Of a stretch of 64,000 bases of DNA, positions 34,065-43,823 are shown piece after piece. The notes below the pieces were generated by a model. The model ran no database searches. It saw nothing but the letters and a program-made list of their open reading frames with translations, and was not told the DNA's origin. Both the position numbers and the translations under genes were made by a program. The DNA is taken from assembly GCF_020497125.1 (NCBI RefSeq), contig NC_059072.1, forward strand, positions 69,075,697-69,139,696. The letters run 5' to 3'. Each line of letters begins with the position of its first letter. Within the stretch, counting starts at the first letter, position 1. The stretch comes from Mauremys mutica (Eukaryota > Chordata > Testudines > Geoemydidae).

Positions 34065-35809
34065 GTCTCTGAGCTCTGCTGATGGCTTTGAATCCAAAAG
34101 CCAAGCCTGTGTTGATGCAAATTACCTAACTAATAAAGGAAGGTGAGACCTGCCAGCACAAAAGAAATTGCCTAAATAAAAGACATGGTATAGCAAGATA
34201 CCTTTAATAGATTTGACGCTAATGTTACTGTTAATATTAAACATTGAAATAAATGTAATGTTAGTAAGTACCCCTGTAACAACGTATAGTGTGTATGCTT
34301 TTTGGAAAAATCCTTTAAGGTAATATGGTAATAATGCTTCTCAGCTATTACCTGTGAATAAACTTAAAGCTTAACACAGCAGGAAAAACATTACAAACTT
34401 GGTCTGCTATATAAGAAGAAAAACTTGAGGTATACCACCTCATGAATTTAATAACTAAACAGTGGAATAATTTCCCCATAACCCTTAAAAAGTAGAAGCC
34501 ATTAAAACCTGGCCTGCTTATAGAACAAAAAAACACAGGAAAATATGGGGGCAATTCCTCTGTTTTGCCTGCAATCAGCAAGGGTATTTGTAAAAGAAAG
34601 GAATCTTTTAAGTGATAATCAATGCCACCCTGAAAGGGGTAGAAAAATGTTATTTTTGTCTTTCAGAAAATCAGAAAAAGCTAATACCACCTACAGAACA
34701 ATCTATTACAAAAACAAATGAAAGTTAAAAAACATACTGCAAAAGCTATGGAATGTACTGAAATGCAGATATTTAGAACATAAGATGTTTTGGGTAATAT
34801 CAGAGAATATTAAGGTTTTGATACATCTGTTAAAGCAAAGAAAAAGATAATTGTTTAATACCTATCAATATAACTGGATGCAGTATGTCTCCAGTACGGT
34901 AAGACAAAATTTGTTAAGTGAAAAAATTGTTGTTAAAATTGCACACCAACAGGCTCTGGAAGCAAAGATATGGAAAGTTAGCCCACTCCCCAGATTGCAC
35001 CTGGGATCCTTCCGGCTACCCCAGACCTCAAGCCAGTGGGCTGGGGAGGAAGGGAAACTATTGGACACTAGAGGTTGTACCAAGTGGACTCCTCAAAAGT
35101 GGGTATGCTTATCCATGCCTGTTGCTCCAAAGCCCTGTAGTAAGGACATCTCACTAGGATCCTGTATGTGGGATAAAATTAATAATTAGACCAAAGTACT
35201 GTATAACGGGCAATGTGTGTGTTAATTCTTGGAAAGAAGTGTTTTAAAAGGATAAAAGTGTTAGCAACCCACCAGTAGACAAATGTACATGTAATGTAAG
35301 TACTGTGTTTACCAATAATCACATTTACTATTTGCCACAACCAAAAACTCTCAGCTTACTGTAAGCACTGATTTAGCTGAGTTCTCTATCAGTCTTGGCA
35401 TTGAATGGCAAACAGTTACCAATTATCTGTTTAAAAAGGTAAAAAGGTAACATAGTTCCTAAAAACAAAAACAAACAAACAAAACAAAACAATGTGGGAA
35501 ACAGAACCATTCATATTATACACGCAAATGGGGACATGTTAAGAATTGCCACTGCAGAAAGACATAACAGCTTACCATTGGTATAACATATTTTCTGGAT
35601 GGTCTCCCACAACTACTGGCATACTAATGTTACTACCCCTAATTGTTTTTGGTTTTAAATTGTATGTGTTTAATTGAGATGTTTAAAATGTGCTGGTGGA
35701 TAAAACAAATGTATGCAAAGCTAAAGCCACAGGCCCAAATCAACTCCCAGTATTTTCTATTACGTGGACTAAATAAGAAGTGACACTGGCGATTAATAAT
35801 CTTAGTGTC
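34065..35809 (+). pseudogene. Possible remnant of a second retrovirus (env 3' part)
   Basis: AT-rich DNA with many stops. The only supports are a hydrophobic, membrane-anchor-like stretch encoded near 35590-35670 (GILMLLPLIVFGFKLYV) and its place just before a polypurine tract and an LTR-like start (35811-35822). A frame at 34851-35189 has paired cysteines but no motif that I can name. It could equally be unrelated sequence. Confidence is low. Confidence 0.3.
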
Positions 35810-35810
35810 A

Positions 35811-36200
35811 AAAGGGGGATATGTAGGAGCAGGATTTTATAATGTCCCATAAGAATTAAAGTATAATTTGATTTCATCCTGCTAGCCACCCTTTTTAAAT
35901 AGCAGAAAGAAATGACCCTCTGGGACTATAAGATTCTGTTTTCCCATATGCATTACAAATTGGGCCCTCTCTAACTCTTTGTTTTAAGATTTAGGTAGTA
36001 AGAGACAGGATTCTCTATTGTGTCTATGTTAAGTAAATTAGAGAAACACTGAAGACCTGGGTCTCAATGTAAATTGTCTTGGTTATTGATTGTAAAACTT
36101 AGCAAGGTTTAATTTGCAATGCCTTTTTGCTGGATATAAAATACTACTGTTTGTATTCTCAATCTGTTTGTGTGAATGAGGAATGTATGCATCAGGAAAA
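35811..36200 (+). mobile_element. Candidate polypurine tract and truncated LTR of a second retrovirus
   Basis: The run AAAAGGGGGA (about 35810-35819) is immediately followed by TGTAGGAGCAGG, the order of a polypurine tract and LTR start. A TATA-like GGATATAAAATACT lies about 310 bp later (36130-36145), a reasonable distance in an LTR. No CA end, AATAAA or second copy was found, so the right boundary given is approximate. It differs completely from the LTR at 25825. Confidence 0.4.
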
Positions 36201-36609
36201 GATAAGATGTGAAGGCCATTGTTATAGCCAAGAGTCAAGGAAGAAGTAGTAAAGAGACTTAACGAACATCAAAGAATCATCAGGCACTGCTTACTAGCCA
36301 GACAGCTGTTAAACTGTCTGGCATTGCAGAGTGGATACATGCTTCGCAGTGTAAGAATGCACCACCCCCAGTGAACCAATCATCACCTCAGGACCACGCA
36401 GAGTCAATTTTGACTCCAGAAGAAGATGTAGAGAAACAGCCTGCAATACCTTACAATCTACGCTCTTGTAAGGGTTGCCAGAAGCAGATGACGACCTAAA
36501 GCAAGGCCCAAGAAGAAGCAGTAGTGAGCCTAGCGCCTGGTGGACGTAAAACCATGACTGCGGTTCCCTCAGTTGAGGTTATCAGAACCAGAAGGGCCCT
36601 GCCTCCAAC
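36201..36609 (+). other. Provirus interior, possible end of pol before env
   Basis: An open stretch at about 36362-36499 reads to a stop shortly before env and includes IPYNLRSCKGCQ. Its place matches the C-terminus of a retroviral polymerase gene, but the piece is too short for a firm call. Confidence 0.3.
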
Positions 36610-37302
36610 ATGCGCCTCTGGTGGCGCCTGTTCCTCAGCTGCTGGTGTCTTAAGGTCTGGGGAATCCACAATGACAATTCTTTTATCCAGCAGCAAGTGT
36701 GAATAGCTCAGACCCTTAATATTTCTAAATGCTGGGTCTGTAGCCACATCCCAGCCCACTCTCAAACTGGTGTTCCTGTCCTGGCTATCCCACTCAATTC
36801 CTCAGACCTCACTGGAGGACCTCATCCAATTAACACAATATGGAACAGCAATTACACCTGGGAAGAGACTATTGGCAGTTCCTTTATCTCACTTGGGGGA
36901 GTAATACACCAGGCAAAAAGGCTCCTGAGGTTACAAGCAGTAGTTAAAATAATGGCAAATAAAACTGGAGAAAGTTTAAGAGCCCTGGCCAAAGAAACAG
37001 GGGTGATCCGACAGGTGGCCCTCCAAAACCGTCAGGCATTGTACATAGTGCTGGCGGCCAAAGGAGGGACCTGTGCTCTCATTGGAAAACAATGTTGTGT
37101 GTTTATACCTGATGATACCAATGAGGTAATAGATCGCGCTAGCCACTTAGAACAAATCGCATATCTTCCCCATGAAGAGCTGAGTTCTTTATGGAAGCGG
37201 CTAAGTAACCTGTTCAATTTCTCTGGCATAGGAATCTGGTTGTTTCAGGGAGCCCTGACTACCCTGTTTGGAATCCTAATAATTTTTGTATGTTTTCAGT
37301 TA
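36610..37302 (+). pseudogene. env: env remnant with surface-domain deletion, premature stop and MITE interruption
   Basis: The ATG at 36610 begins a leader-like stretch (basic, then tryptophan/leucine/cysteine-rich). A TGA at 36700-36702, codon 31, interrupts the frame. The frame then stays open to the MITE insertion at 37303. A CWVC motif of gammaretroviral surface subunits follows the stop (about 36730). Most of the surface domain, the cleavage site and the fusion peptide are missing: within about 130 bp the sequence passes into the coiled-coil of the transmembrane subunit. The immunosuppressive-domain-like region (LQNRQAL) and the CX6CC motif (37072-37098) are present, and a hydrophobic anchor spans about 37230-37300. 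CX6CC identifies a gamma-type Env. In the living virus Env mediates receptor binding and fusion; this copy cannot. Confidence 0.85.
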
Positions 37303-37589
37303 GGGCTTGGCTACACTTACAAATTTGCAGCGCTGCAGCAGGGTGTGAAAACACACCCTCTCCAGCACTGCAAATTGCGGCGCTGCAAAGCGCCAGTGTG
37401 GTCAAAGCCCTAGCGCTGGGAGCGCGGCTCCCAGCGCTGTCCGTTATTCCCCACAGAGAGGTGGAGTACGGACAGCGCTGGGAGAGCTCTCTCCCAGCGC
37501 TGGTGCTTTGACTACACTTAGCGCTTCAAAGCGCTCCCGCGGCAGCGCTACCGCGGCAGCGCTTTGAAGTGCTAAGTGTAGCCACAGCC
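37303..37589. mobile_element. Harbinger 1-family MITE, 287 bp, inserted in env
   Basis: Perfect 3-bp duplication TTA (37300-37302 and 37590-37592). Ends GGGCTTGGCTACACTTACAA and TAAGTGTAGCCACAGCC. It is the inverted-orientation relative of 33776-34061, with the same AGCGCT-rich body. It interrupts the env membrane anchor or tail region, so it moved after the provirus was fixed. Confidence 0.92.
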
Positions 37590-37592
37590 TTA

Positions 37593-37753
37593 GTCTCCTG
37601 TTGTATCCAAATTGTGTAAGGCATGCCACCCAGATGACTGCCCCAAAACAGAGTGCTAATATGATAATTTTGGATATTGCTGATGAACAAAGAGATAAAG
37701 AAAGGTTAATATGTGGAACCCAGTAAAATGTTGGTCATGGCGTGAGCTTGACC
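37593..37753 (+). pseudogene. Provirus 3' segment: end of env and its untranslated tail
   Basis: About 160 bp between the MITE and the polypurine tract. It probably held the cytoplasmic tail of Env and the 3' untranslated region. No open frame can be assigned with certainty. Confidence 0.5.
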
Positions 37754-37764
37754 AAAAGGAGGGA
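37754..37764 (+). promoter_or_regulatory. Retroviral polypurine tract
   Basis: AAAAGGAGGGA lies one base before the TG of the 3' LTR. This is the plus-strand primer site of the provirus. Confidence 0.85.
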
Positions 37765-38026
37765 TTGTGAAAGTAGAATGAATTATATTGTAAAAATAAG
37801 AATGGATTAAAGAAATGTTGTATGTACCTTTAAGCAGAAATAAGAAATGTTGAAATACAGGTGCCAGGAAAAGAAACATTAGGCATAAACAATGGTGCTA
37901 ATGGCGAACCATTAACAGAAGATCGGTAATAGTTAGTAAGGAAATAAGATATGCATGCCTAGCCCAGGTAAACTTATCTGATTCTGCTTCCTTTGTTCTC
38001 TTGTTAAGTTCTCACCCTTTTATCTG

Positions 38027-38035
38027 TATAAATAA
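38027..38035 (+). promoter_or_regulatory. LTR TATA box, interrupted
   Basis: TATAAATAA, the best TATA match in the LTR. The Harbinger 2 insertion begins at 38036 and duplicates the last TAA, separating the box from its start site by 3.8 kb. The 5' LTR has lost this box by deletion. Confidence 0.75.
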
Positions 38036-38512
38036 GGGTACGTCTACACTACAAGACTATTTCGATTCATCTTAATTCGAATTTCTGGAATCGACCTAAT
38101 GAAGTCGAAGTTGTGTATCCACAATAAATACACTAATTCGACTGTGTGAGTCCACAGTAATGGGCGAAGCGTCGACTTTTGAAGCGGTGCACTGTGGGAA
38201 GCTATCCCACAGTTCCCGCACTCCCCGCCGCCCATTGGAATGCTGGGATTTCCCACCAATGCATGCTGGGGGGGAAATTGTGTGGAGGGTGGTTTTGGGT
38301 AACTGTCATCATTGAACCGTCAATCACGCCCAGCATCCCTCCCTGAAAGCGCCAGCTGGCAATCTGTTCGTGCACTTTTCTTCTCAGTGACAGCGTGGGC
38401 GCCACAGCACTGCGAGCACGGATCCCGCTGCAGTTGTGGCTGCTGTCAGCTCCTCGCAACTTATCGTCCACCTCTTCCGCAGTCAGCTGCTGAGAAATTT
38501 GGCTAATTTTCA

Positions 38513-38860
38513 ATGGTGCTGCGAGCAGTGGTGGACCATGGGGGACGTTTTACCAACATCAACGTCGGGTGGCCAGGCAAAGTTCATGACGCGCGTGTTT
38601 TCAGGAACTCTGGTCTGCTTAGATGCCTGCAGGAAGGTAGTTTCTTCCCGGACCACAAAATAACGCTTGGGATGTGCAGATGCCCATACTGATCTTAGGG
38701 GACCCAGGCTACCCGCTAATGCCCTGGCTCGTCACGCCCTATGCAGGCACCTTGCACAGCGACAAGGAACTCTTCAAGTACCAGCGAGCAGCGAGCAGCG
38801 TGAACTGTGACTGTTCAGTTTCTTCACAGAGAAGCTGAACCTGCCCCTGTTTCTTTACCA
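38513..38860 (+). pseudogene. Harbinger 2 DDE nuclease remnant
   Basis: Two pieces of a HARBI1-like nuclease are recognisable. In 38513-38680 the block VDHGGRFTNINVGWPGKVHD with the following ARVFRNSG contains the second catalytic Asp. In 38689-38800, in a different frame, LILGDPGYPLMPWLVTPYAG matches the GDPTYPLLPWLMKPY block of Harbinger 1. A frameshift separates them. The N-terminal half with the first Asp and the C-terminal Glu block are missing or unrecognisable, so the element cannot supply its own nuclease. Confidence 0.85.
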
Positions 38861-39587
38861 AGTTACTGTTGACTAGCCTCTGCAGTTACATACCCCGTCC
38901 ACCCCGCTTCCCCAACTTCTAACACACATTTAAAAATTAAAGTACGTGCTCCACTGTAGCTTTACAACGGTGTCTTTATTGATGACTTTGCGTTAAAGGG
39001 TTGAAACTGGGACGCACACTGTGCTGGGTAGGGTGTGTGGTCATGTAAAGACCGCCTCTAAAGTCGAGGTTTGACATGCTCCCGCTCCCAGACCAGTCAG
39101 CAGTGCCGGACTGGTTGTTTCAATGGATCCTGCCATCCCTCCTTTTTTGGACTCTGTGTACGGGGGCTATGTGGCCTTGTTGCAGGGGAGGACGGATACA
39201 GATTCCTCTGCTGCGTGGCTCTGCAGTCCATTACAGGGACCATTGCATGACATCTGTAACCCCCCTCCCCCGCTACAAATGCACGTACCACCCCCAATGA
39301 CAGAAAACCTGCAAACCACCTCCCATACCAGCTAACCGCCTACTGACTGCACTGTGTGTGTGACATGCTGCTGATCCAGCCCCCGTCTCTGTACCCTGCT
39401 AATGGTGACTGTCCTATGCATTACACTACCCCCTTAACCACCCAACGACCCACCCAAGACATCTAACACAGCGTTGTGTAAAAAACCATGACGGAAAAAG
39501 TAAGTAACAGAAAACTACTTTTAATAATCAACAACATAGTAAGGGAAGGACTTTTCAAAATGTAGTGACTGATAGCTTTTGGGTAAT
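38861..39587. other. Harbinger 2 central non-coding region
   Basis: Lies between the nuclease remnant and the Myb gene 3' end. An AATTAAAGT-type signal near 38935 and an AATAATC stretch near 39518 could serve as ends of the two convergent transcripts. No further protein recognised. Confidence 0.4.
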
Positions 39588-41440
39588 TTAACACTGTCCT
39601 GTGGTGCAGTGACAGTTTTCACGGCCCCTGGTGACCCTCCTTCTTGTTATTTTTGATGAGGGGGGGATTGGAGTTTGAGGCGGGAGTGGGCGGTTGCAGA
39701 TACAGTGCAGGGGGGCTCTGTCTTCCTGCCTGCGGTCCTGCAGAACATCGACAAGGCGCCTGAGCGTGTCCGATTGCTCCCTCATTAGTCCAAGCAGCGT
39801 TTGAGTCGCCTGCTGGTCCTCCTGACGCCACCTGTCCTCCCGTTCGCAGAGTGAGCGGTGCTGCTGAGTGAGGTTCTCCCTCCACTGGCTCTGCTGGTCC
39901 GCCTCGGCTCTGGAGCAGCCCATAAGTTCAGCAAACATCTCGTCCCTTGTCTTTTTCTTACGCCTTCTAGTTTGCGCCATCATCTGTGAGGGGCATGGTG
40001 GATCAGGTCGTGATATAGTTGCACCTGTGTGATGTCAAAAAGGTATTAAATTTCTTACAATGATACATTTTTTAAACAAAGAAACATAGTCTACTCGGTG
40101 TATGTGAACAAGAGTATGCACAGCACCTGTCTCATGCGCACTCACTAATGGAAAGTTCGATTTCTCTGAATGCGCTTTCATTGCCTGGGGTATTGGGCTG
40201 CAGATCAGAGAACCTTTGCAGGAAAGAAGAATTCGTGTAGCAGCAAGGCATGGTAAGCCAAACACTTTTGGATTCATAGAAGTGAATGTACAGCTCTGTC
40301 CTCTTGATGCAGGCAATCCTGAAAGCATAAACTCGGCCCCTGTTGCACCCCCTCGCGGCTGTTCACTGGGAAAGATCCCTGTATGCTGCCACTCTGTAGA
40401 CTGCAGCACGTGGCTGTTAAGTGAGGCTTCTTGTTATGCAAAGGAACAGTTAAGCGCTCCCATTACTAATAGTACCCCAATTACTCTAATTTCATGCAGG
40501 AGTGTGCGAGAGAGATCACCCTGAGGAGAGTCTCATGGGCAGAGAGAGCGCGCATGCTTGAAGAAAGCCACCACAACCCAGGGGCCTACTCTGCCATGCT
40601 CGTGAGGGCAATGGTCCCGGAGTTCCAGCTTATAGCATGGCACGGCAAAGTGTGCTACCTCGGGGCACATGATAAGCTAGCTCTGCCAAGGAACCTCCTG
40701 CATAGACTTTCAGATTACCTCCAGGAGAGTTTCCTGGAGATCTCTTATGAAGATAAAAGTTCCACCCCCCTGTATGTAGACCTTCTGTTCTCCTAATGTC
40801 TCTCCCTGTTTAATTACTAAAAAAATGTTAACTCGTTGGTCTTAGCTGCTTTTAATAAATAAATGTTAACTTGTTTAAAGCACTTACGGACTGATCCTTC
40901 TCCCGATTCAGGGTCCGTGGTAACGGCTGGGGAGGGTTGGTAGGGGATCTCAGTGAGGGTGAGGAAGAGATCCTGGCTGTCGGGGAAAGCGCCGTCGACT
41001 GCCTCGTCCTCCTCATCTTCCCCGTCCGCGAACATCTCCGAGGAACAGTCCGTCGACACTATCCCATCCTCAGAGTCCACGCACACTGGTGGGGCAGTGG
41101 TAGCAGACCCACCGAGAATGGCATGCAGTGCCTCGTAGAAGCGGCATGTCTGGGGCTGGGCTCCGGAGCGTCCGTTTGCCGCTCTGAGTTTCTGGTAGCC
41201 TTGTCTCAGCTCCTTGACTTTCACGCGGCACTGCGTTGTATCCCGGCTGTATCCTCTGTCTCTCATGGCTTTGGAGACCTTCTCGAAGGTCTTTGCATTC
41301 CATTTGTTGGAGCGCAGCTCCGAAAGCACAGACACATCGCCCCACACAGCAATCAGATCTGAGACTTCCCGGTCAGTCCATGCTGGGGACCTCTTTCTAG
41401 TCTGAGATTGCCTGGACTCCTCTGCTGGAGAGCTCTGCAT
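39588..41440 (-). CDS. Harbinger 2 Myb/SANT-like DNA-binding protein, two exons
   Basis: DNA-binding partner of the nuclease. Exon 1, about 41440 to 40888, starts at ATG 41440 (MQSSPAEES); an upstream in-frame ATG at 41485 is possible. Its Myb/SANT-like domain begins RSPAWTDREVSDLIAVWGD and goes on through CRVKVKELRQGYQKLRAANG to CRFYEALHAILGG, followed by an acidic tail with SQDLFLTLTEIPY. The donor TCC-GTAAGTG lies at 40887. The acceptor TGACATCACACAG, ending at 40025, joins in phase 1 and keeps the frame through 40024-39588; a nearer AG at 39984 would give a stop at once. Exon 2 begins its basic helix with MAQTRRRKKKTRDEMFAELM, then holds a long glutamine/arginine-rich coiled coil (WRENLTQQHRSLCEREDRW, LLGLMREQSDTLRRLVDVLQ). 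The gene looks intact although the nuclease is dead. Confidence 0.87.
40250..40796 (+). CDS. Third Harbinger 2 protein: small antisense gene inside the Myb intron
   Basis: Predicted 99-residue protein, related to the one at 30674-31146. The proposed start is the ATG at 40250-40252, followed at once by a donor GTAAGCC. The main exon 40500-40796 follows the acceptor TAATTTCATGCAG and opens GAG TGT GCG; it stays open to TAA. As in Harbinger 1, splicing puts ATG directly onto GAG. An in-frame ATG also occurs just before the exon (40494), so an unspliced start is possible in this copy. Recognisable positions are REITLRRVSWAERARML, PGAY, MVP, W-H-G-K-V, LALPRNL and LQESFLEIS. It sits inside the Myb intron (40025-40887, minus strand). 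Function unknown; conservation between two separate element families argues for selection on the protein. Confidence 0.7.
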
Positions 41441-41945
41441 CGTTGCAGGTGCTGCTGAGCTCGCCCTGATGAGCAACCAGGACATGGGATTCAAACTGTC
41501 CAGACAGGAAAAGGAATTCAAATTTTCCCGGGGCATTTCCTGTGTGGCTGGTCAGAGAATCCAAGCTCCGACTGGCGTCCAGAGCGTCAACAGAGTGTTG
41601 CACTGTGGGATAGCTCCTGGAGCTACTAAGATCAATTAGCATCCACACCTAACCTAATTCGACATAGCCATGTCGAATTTAGCGCTACTCCCCTTGTCGA
41701 GGTGGAGTACCAAAGTCGAACTAAGGAGCCCTCTATGTCGAATTAAATGGCTTCCTGGTGTGGACGGGTGCACGCTTAATTCGATTTAACGCTGCTAAAT
41801 TCGATTTAAAGAGCTAGTGTGGACCAGCCCTAAGATAGTTTGTGTCTTGCATGGTGCTCACATTATCTGGGTGTTATTAGCAGAGCGCTGTGCTAATAAA
41901 ACAGAGTGGTCTGACAAACTGTGAGTCCTGAGTCTAACTTTGACA

Positions 41946-41949
41946 GTAG
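41946..41949. repeat. Provirus target-site duplication, right copy
   Basis: GTAG, identical to 25821-25824. It shows that the two LTRs and all nested insertions between them belong to one integration event. Confidence 0.85.
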
Positions 41950-43225
41950 CTAACAAGAAACAATGTATTAGCTATTTGAGAACTTCCTCCTGTCAGATTT
42001 GAACAAATGTAAGAGATAGTTATGTTAATGAGAAGACAGAAACTCAGGAATTAATATTGGGATCTTGCTTTATTTTCAAGGTATGCAATACCAATAACAT
42101 TGTCCTATTAAGCCTTTTTAAAGAAGGTTAGTAATTATTTTAACTTTGAATATAGAAGTGTTTAATGGGCATACAGGAAAAGCTGGTTAAGGCATTAGAA
42201 GGCAGGCAAGACATCTGTGTAAAATCACTTCCACAAAGACAGTATTAACTGAGTTCCATAGTGAGTAAATGACACTCTCTTTTCATACATATGGAAAGGA
42301 AATGTTTACAAAGAAGAGGGAAATACAGGGAAATTGTAGCTTGTACTTCAATGTGGCTAGCCAAATTTTACACTTATCTGCTAAAATCTGCTGATAACAA
42401 GTCTTGTCTGAAGTAATATGATGATTGCACCAGTGGGAATTGTAGAAGGGTTCGGGAAACAAAGAGCAAACCAAGTGCCAGTGGGAAATCAGTAAGGTAT
42501 TGATATATTAAGGACACAGGGATAAGACAGGATTAGCTGGAATAATCAAGAATTTAGTCACTGGCAGGAAGCTAAGGGGAAGAGCAGGCTACAGGGCAAA
42601 CATATACATGAGAGATTATAAAAGGAAGGAAAGAAAGTTGCTCTCTAAAATGTGAATTTAGGGCTTATGCAATATGTCTGATAGCCCTGAATATTTATCT
42701 ACAGAACAGACAGAACACAGGCAGCCACAGGGCAGGCTTCCTTACAGTACCCTACCAAGGACCTCTCAACTCCCCACATCCATCAAATACTGGGTGTCTT
42801 TGCTGAGACCGTAAGCAAGAGTGCCAATTGTGGTGTGTCACTATGTACCTATTGGACCTTGACTGACATCAAACTTATTTCCCGTGGACATTTGACAGTA
42901 CTGTTTTTGACCTTTCTATTCTATTCTTGTTCATGTACCAGCATCATCACCATAATATCTATATGTGTTTTCCAGTAGGGTGTTGAGTGAAATGACTAAT
43001 ATCTGTCCATGTGTGATTCAGTTTCTCTTTCATCCTCGCAGCTGGAGAGAAGGCCTTGTGTGTGTTGTGTAATGTTTTAGAAGCATTTTAAATAGATAGA
43101 TACACACATGAGAGAAGGCAAGGTTAAAGAAGTGCACCTTGCATTTGGAATGGGAGATGGGAAAGTTCTATCGTCTGCGCAAACAAGCATTGTCTTTGTG
43201 ATAAAAATGTCTGATGTGCATGAGG
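41950..43225. other. Unassigned gene-free DNA
   Basis: AT-rich DNA downstream of the provirus with no recognised gene or element. The frame at 42283-42474 has no domain. Confidence 0.5.
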
Positions 43226-43560
43226 AGTAGAGCTGTCAAACAGTCCTCACTCCAGGGATTTAGGCCACCTCCTAGATATGCCGGGCCCAGGCCATTGAGC
43301 ACCTTGAAGGTAAGGACAAATTCTGAACTCAACTCAATATTCTATAGGAAGCAAGTGTCCAGAGTGGAGGACATATCTGATGTGCTTGTGGCAACCTACG
43401 TTGTGACACACCTGTACTGTAGCATTCGGTACTACTCAGAGTTTTCTAAAGGCTGATGGCTACATAATCAGATATACTGCATTGCTGTAGTCCCGAGAAG
43501 AGGTGACAAAGGCCAGGTTATCATTGACCAGAATGGGACACAGAAAGCAACTGTGCTAGA
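43226..43560 (+). mobile_element. Degenerate LINE 3'-region fragment (class unresolved)
   Basis: The phrases GGGCCCAGGCCATTGAGCAC, CTTGAAGGTAAGGACAA and AGAGGTGACAAAGGCCAGG resemble a common vertebrate LINE 3' section, in which the consensus-like words are GGCCATTTAGGGCTTTGAAGG and GGAGGTGAC. It is heavily mutated, with uncertain ends. Confidence 0.35.
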
Positions 43561-43823
43561 TGTGAAGCAGTAACTTAGCAATGAAAGACTATATAGCCAT
43601 TACTAGTCCCACTAGCAATCCACTCCCCATAATTACTGTGAGATGAACTAGAGACAAGCCGAAGAGAATTTCTAGAGAAAATGGGTCATATACATTCTAG
43701 TGTGCCAAGCGTAGAACAGTTACATAAGAATGAACCTTGTTTTTGAGGATATCAGTGTTGCAATTCTCAGAAATATTGTGTCTGCAAGGTTTGCACTGAA
43801 GCCAATTGAACCAGTTACTTTAA

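Larger units (their letters stand above)
38036..41830. mobile_element. PIF/Harbinger DNA transposon 2, complete ends, decayed nuclease
   Basis: 3,795 bp flanked by TAA at 38033-38035 and 41831-41833. The left end GGGTACGTCTACACTA and the inverted right end GGGCTGGTCCACACTA are imperfect terminal repeats. About six TCGA words in the first 150 bp and seven in the last 180 bp mark the subterminal regions, unlike the AGCGCT of Harbinger 1. Gene order is reversed relative to Harbinger 1: nuclease remnant on plus at the left, Myb gene on minus at the right, small third gene on plus inside the Myb intron. Confidence 0.93.
37766..41945 (+). mobile_element. 3' LTR, split by Harbinger transposon 2
   Basis: LTR pieces 37766-38035 and 41834-41945 together correspond to the 5' LTR plus 18 bp. 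The junction TATAAATAA (38027-38035) is a TATA box, and the transposon sits directly in it with TAA duplicated. The poly(A) signal AATAAA is at 41895-41900; the end CTTTGACA at 41945 is followed by the GTAG target copy. Differences from the 5' LTR include C at 37984 for G and a few changes after 41834. Confidence 0.92.

Noticed and set aside
38202..38513. 103-codon minus-strand frame in Harbinger 2
   Set aside because: Lies opposite the nuclease-bearing strand and shows no domain; judged to be a shadow frame.
39984..39991. Nearer splice acceptor for the second Myb exon in Harbinger 2
   Set aside because: Joining in phase 1 gives an immediate stop; the acceptor ending at 40025 keeps the frame.
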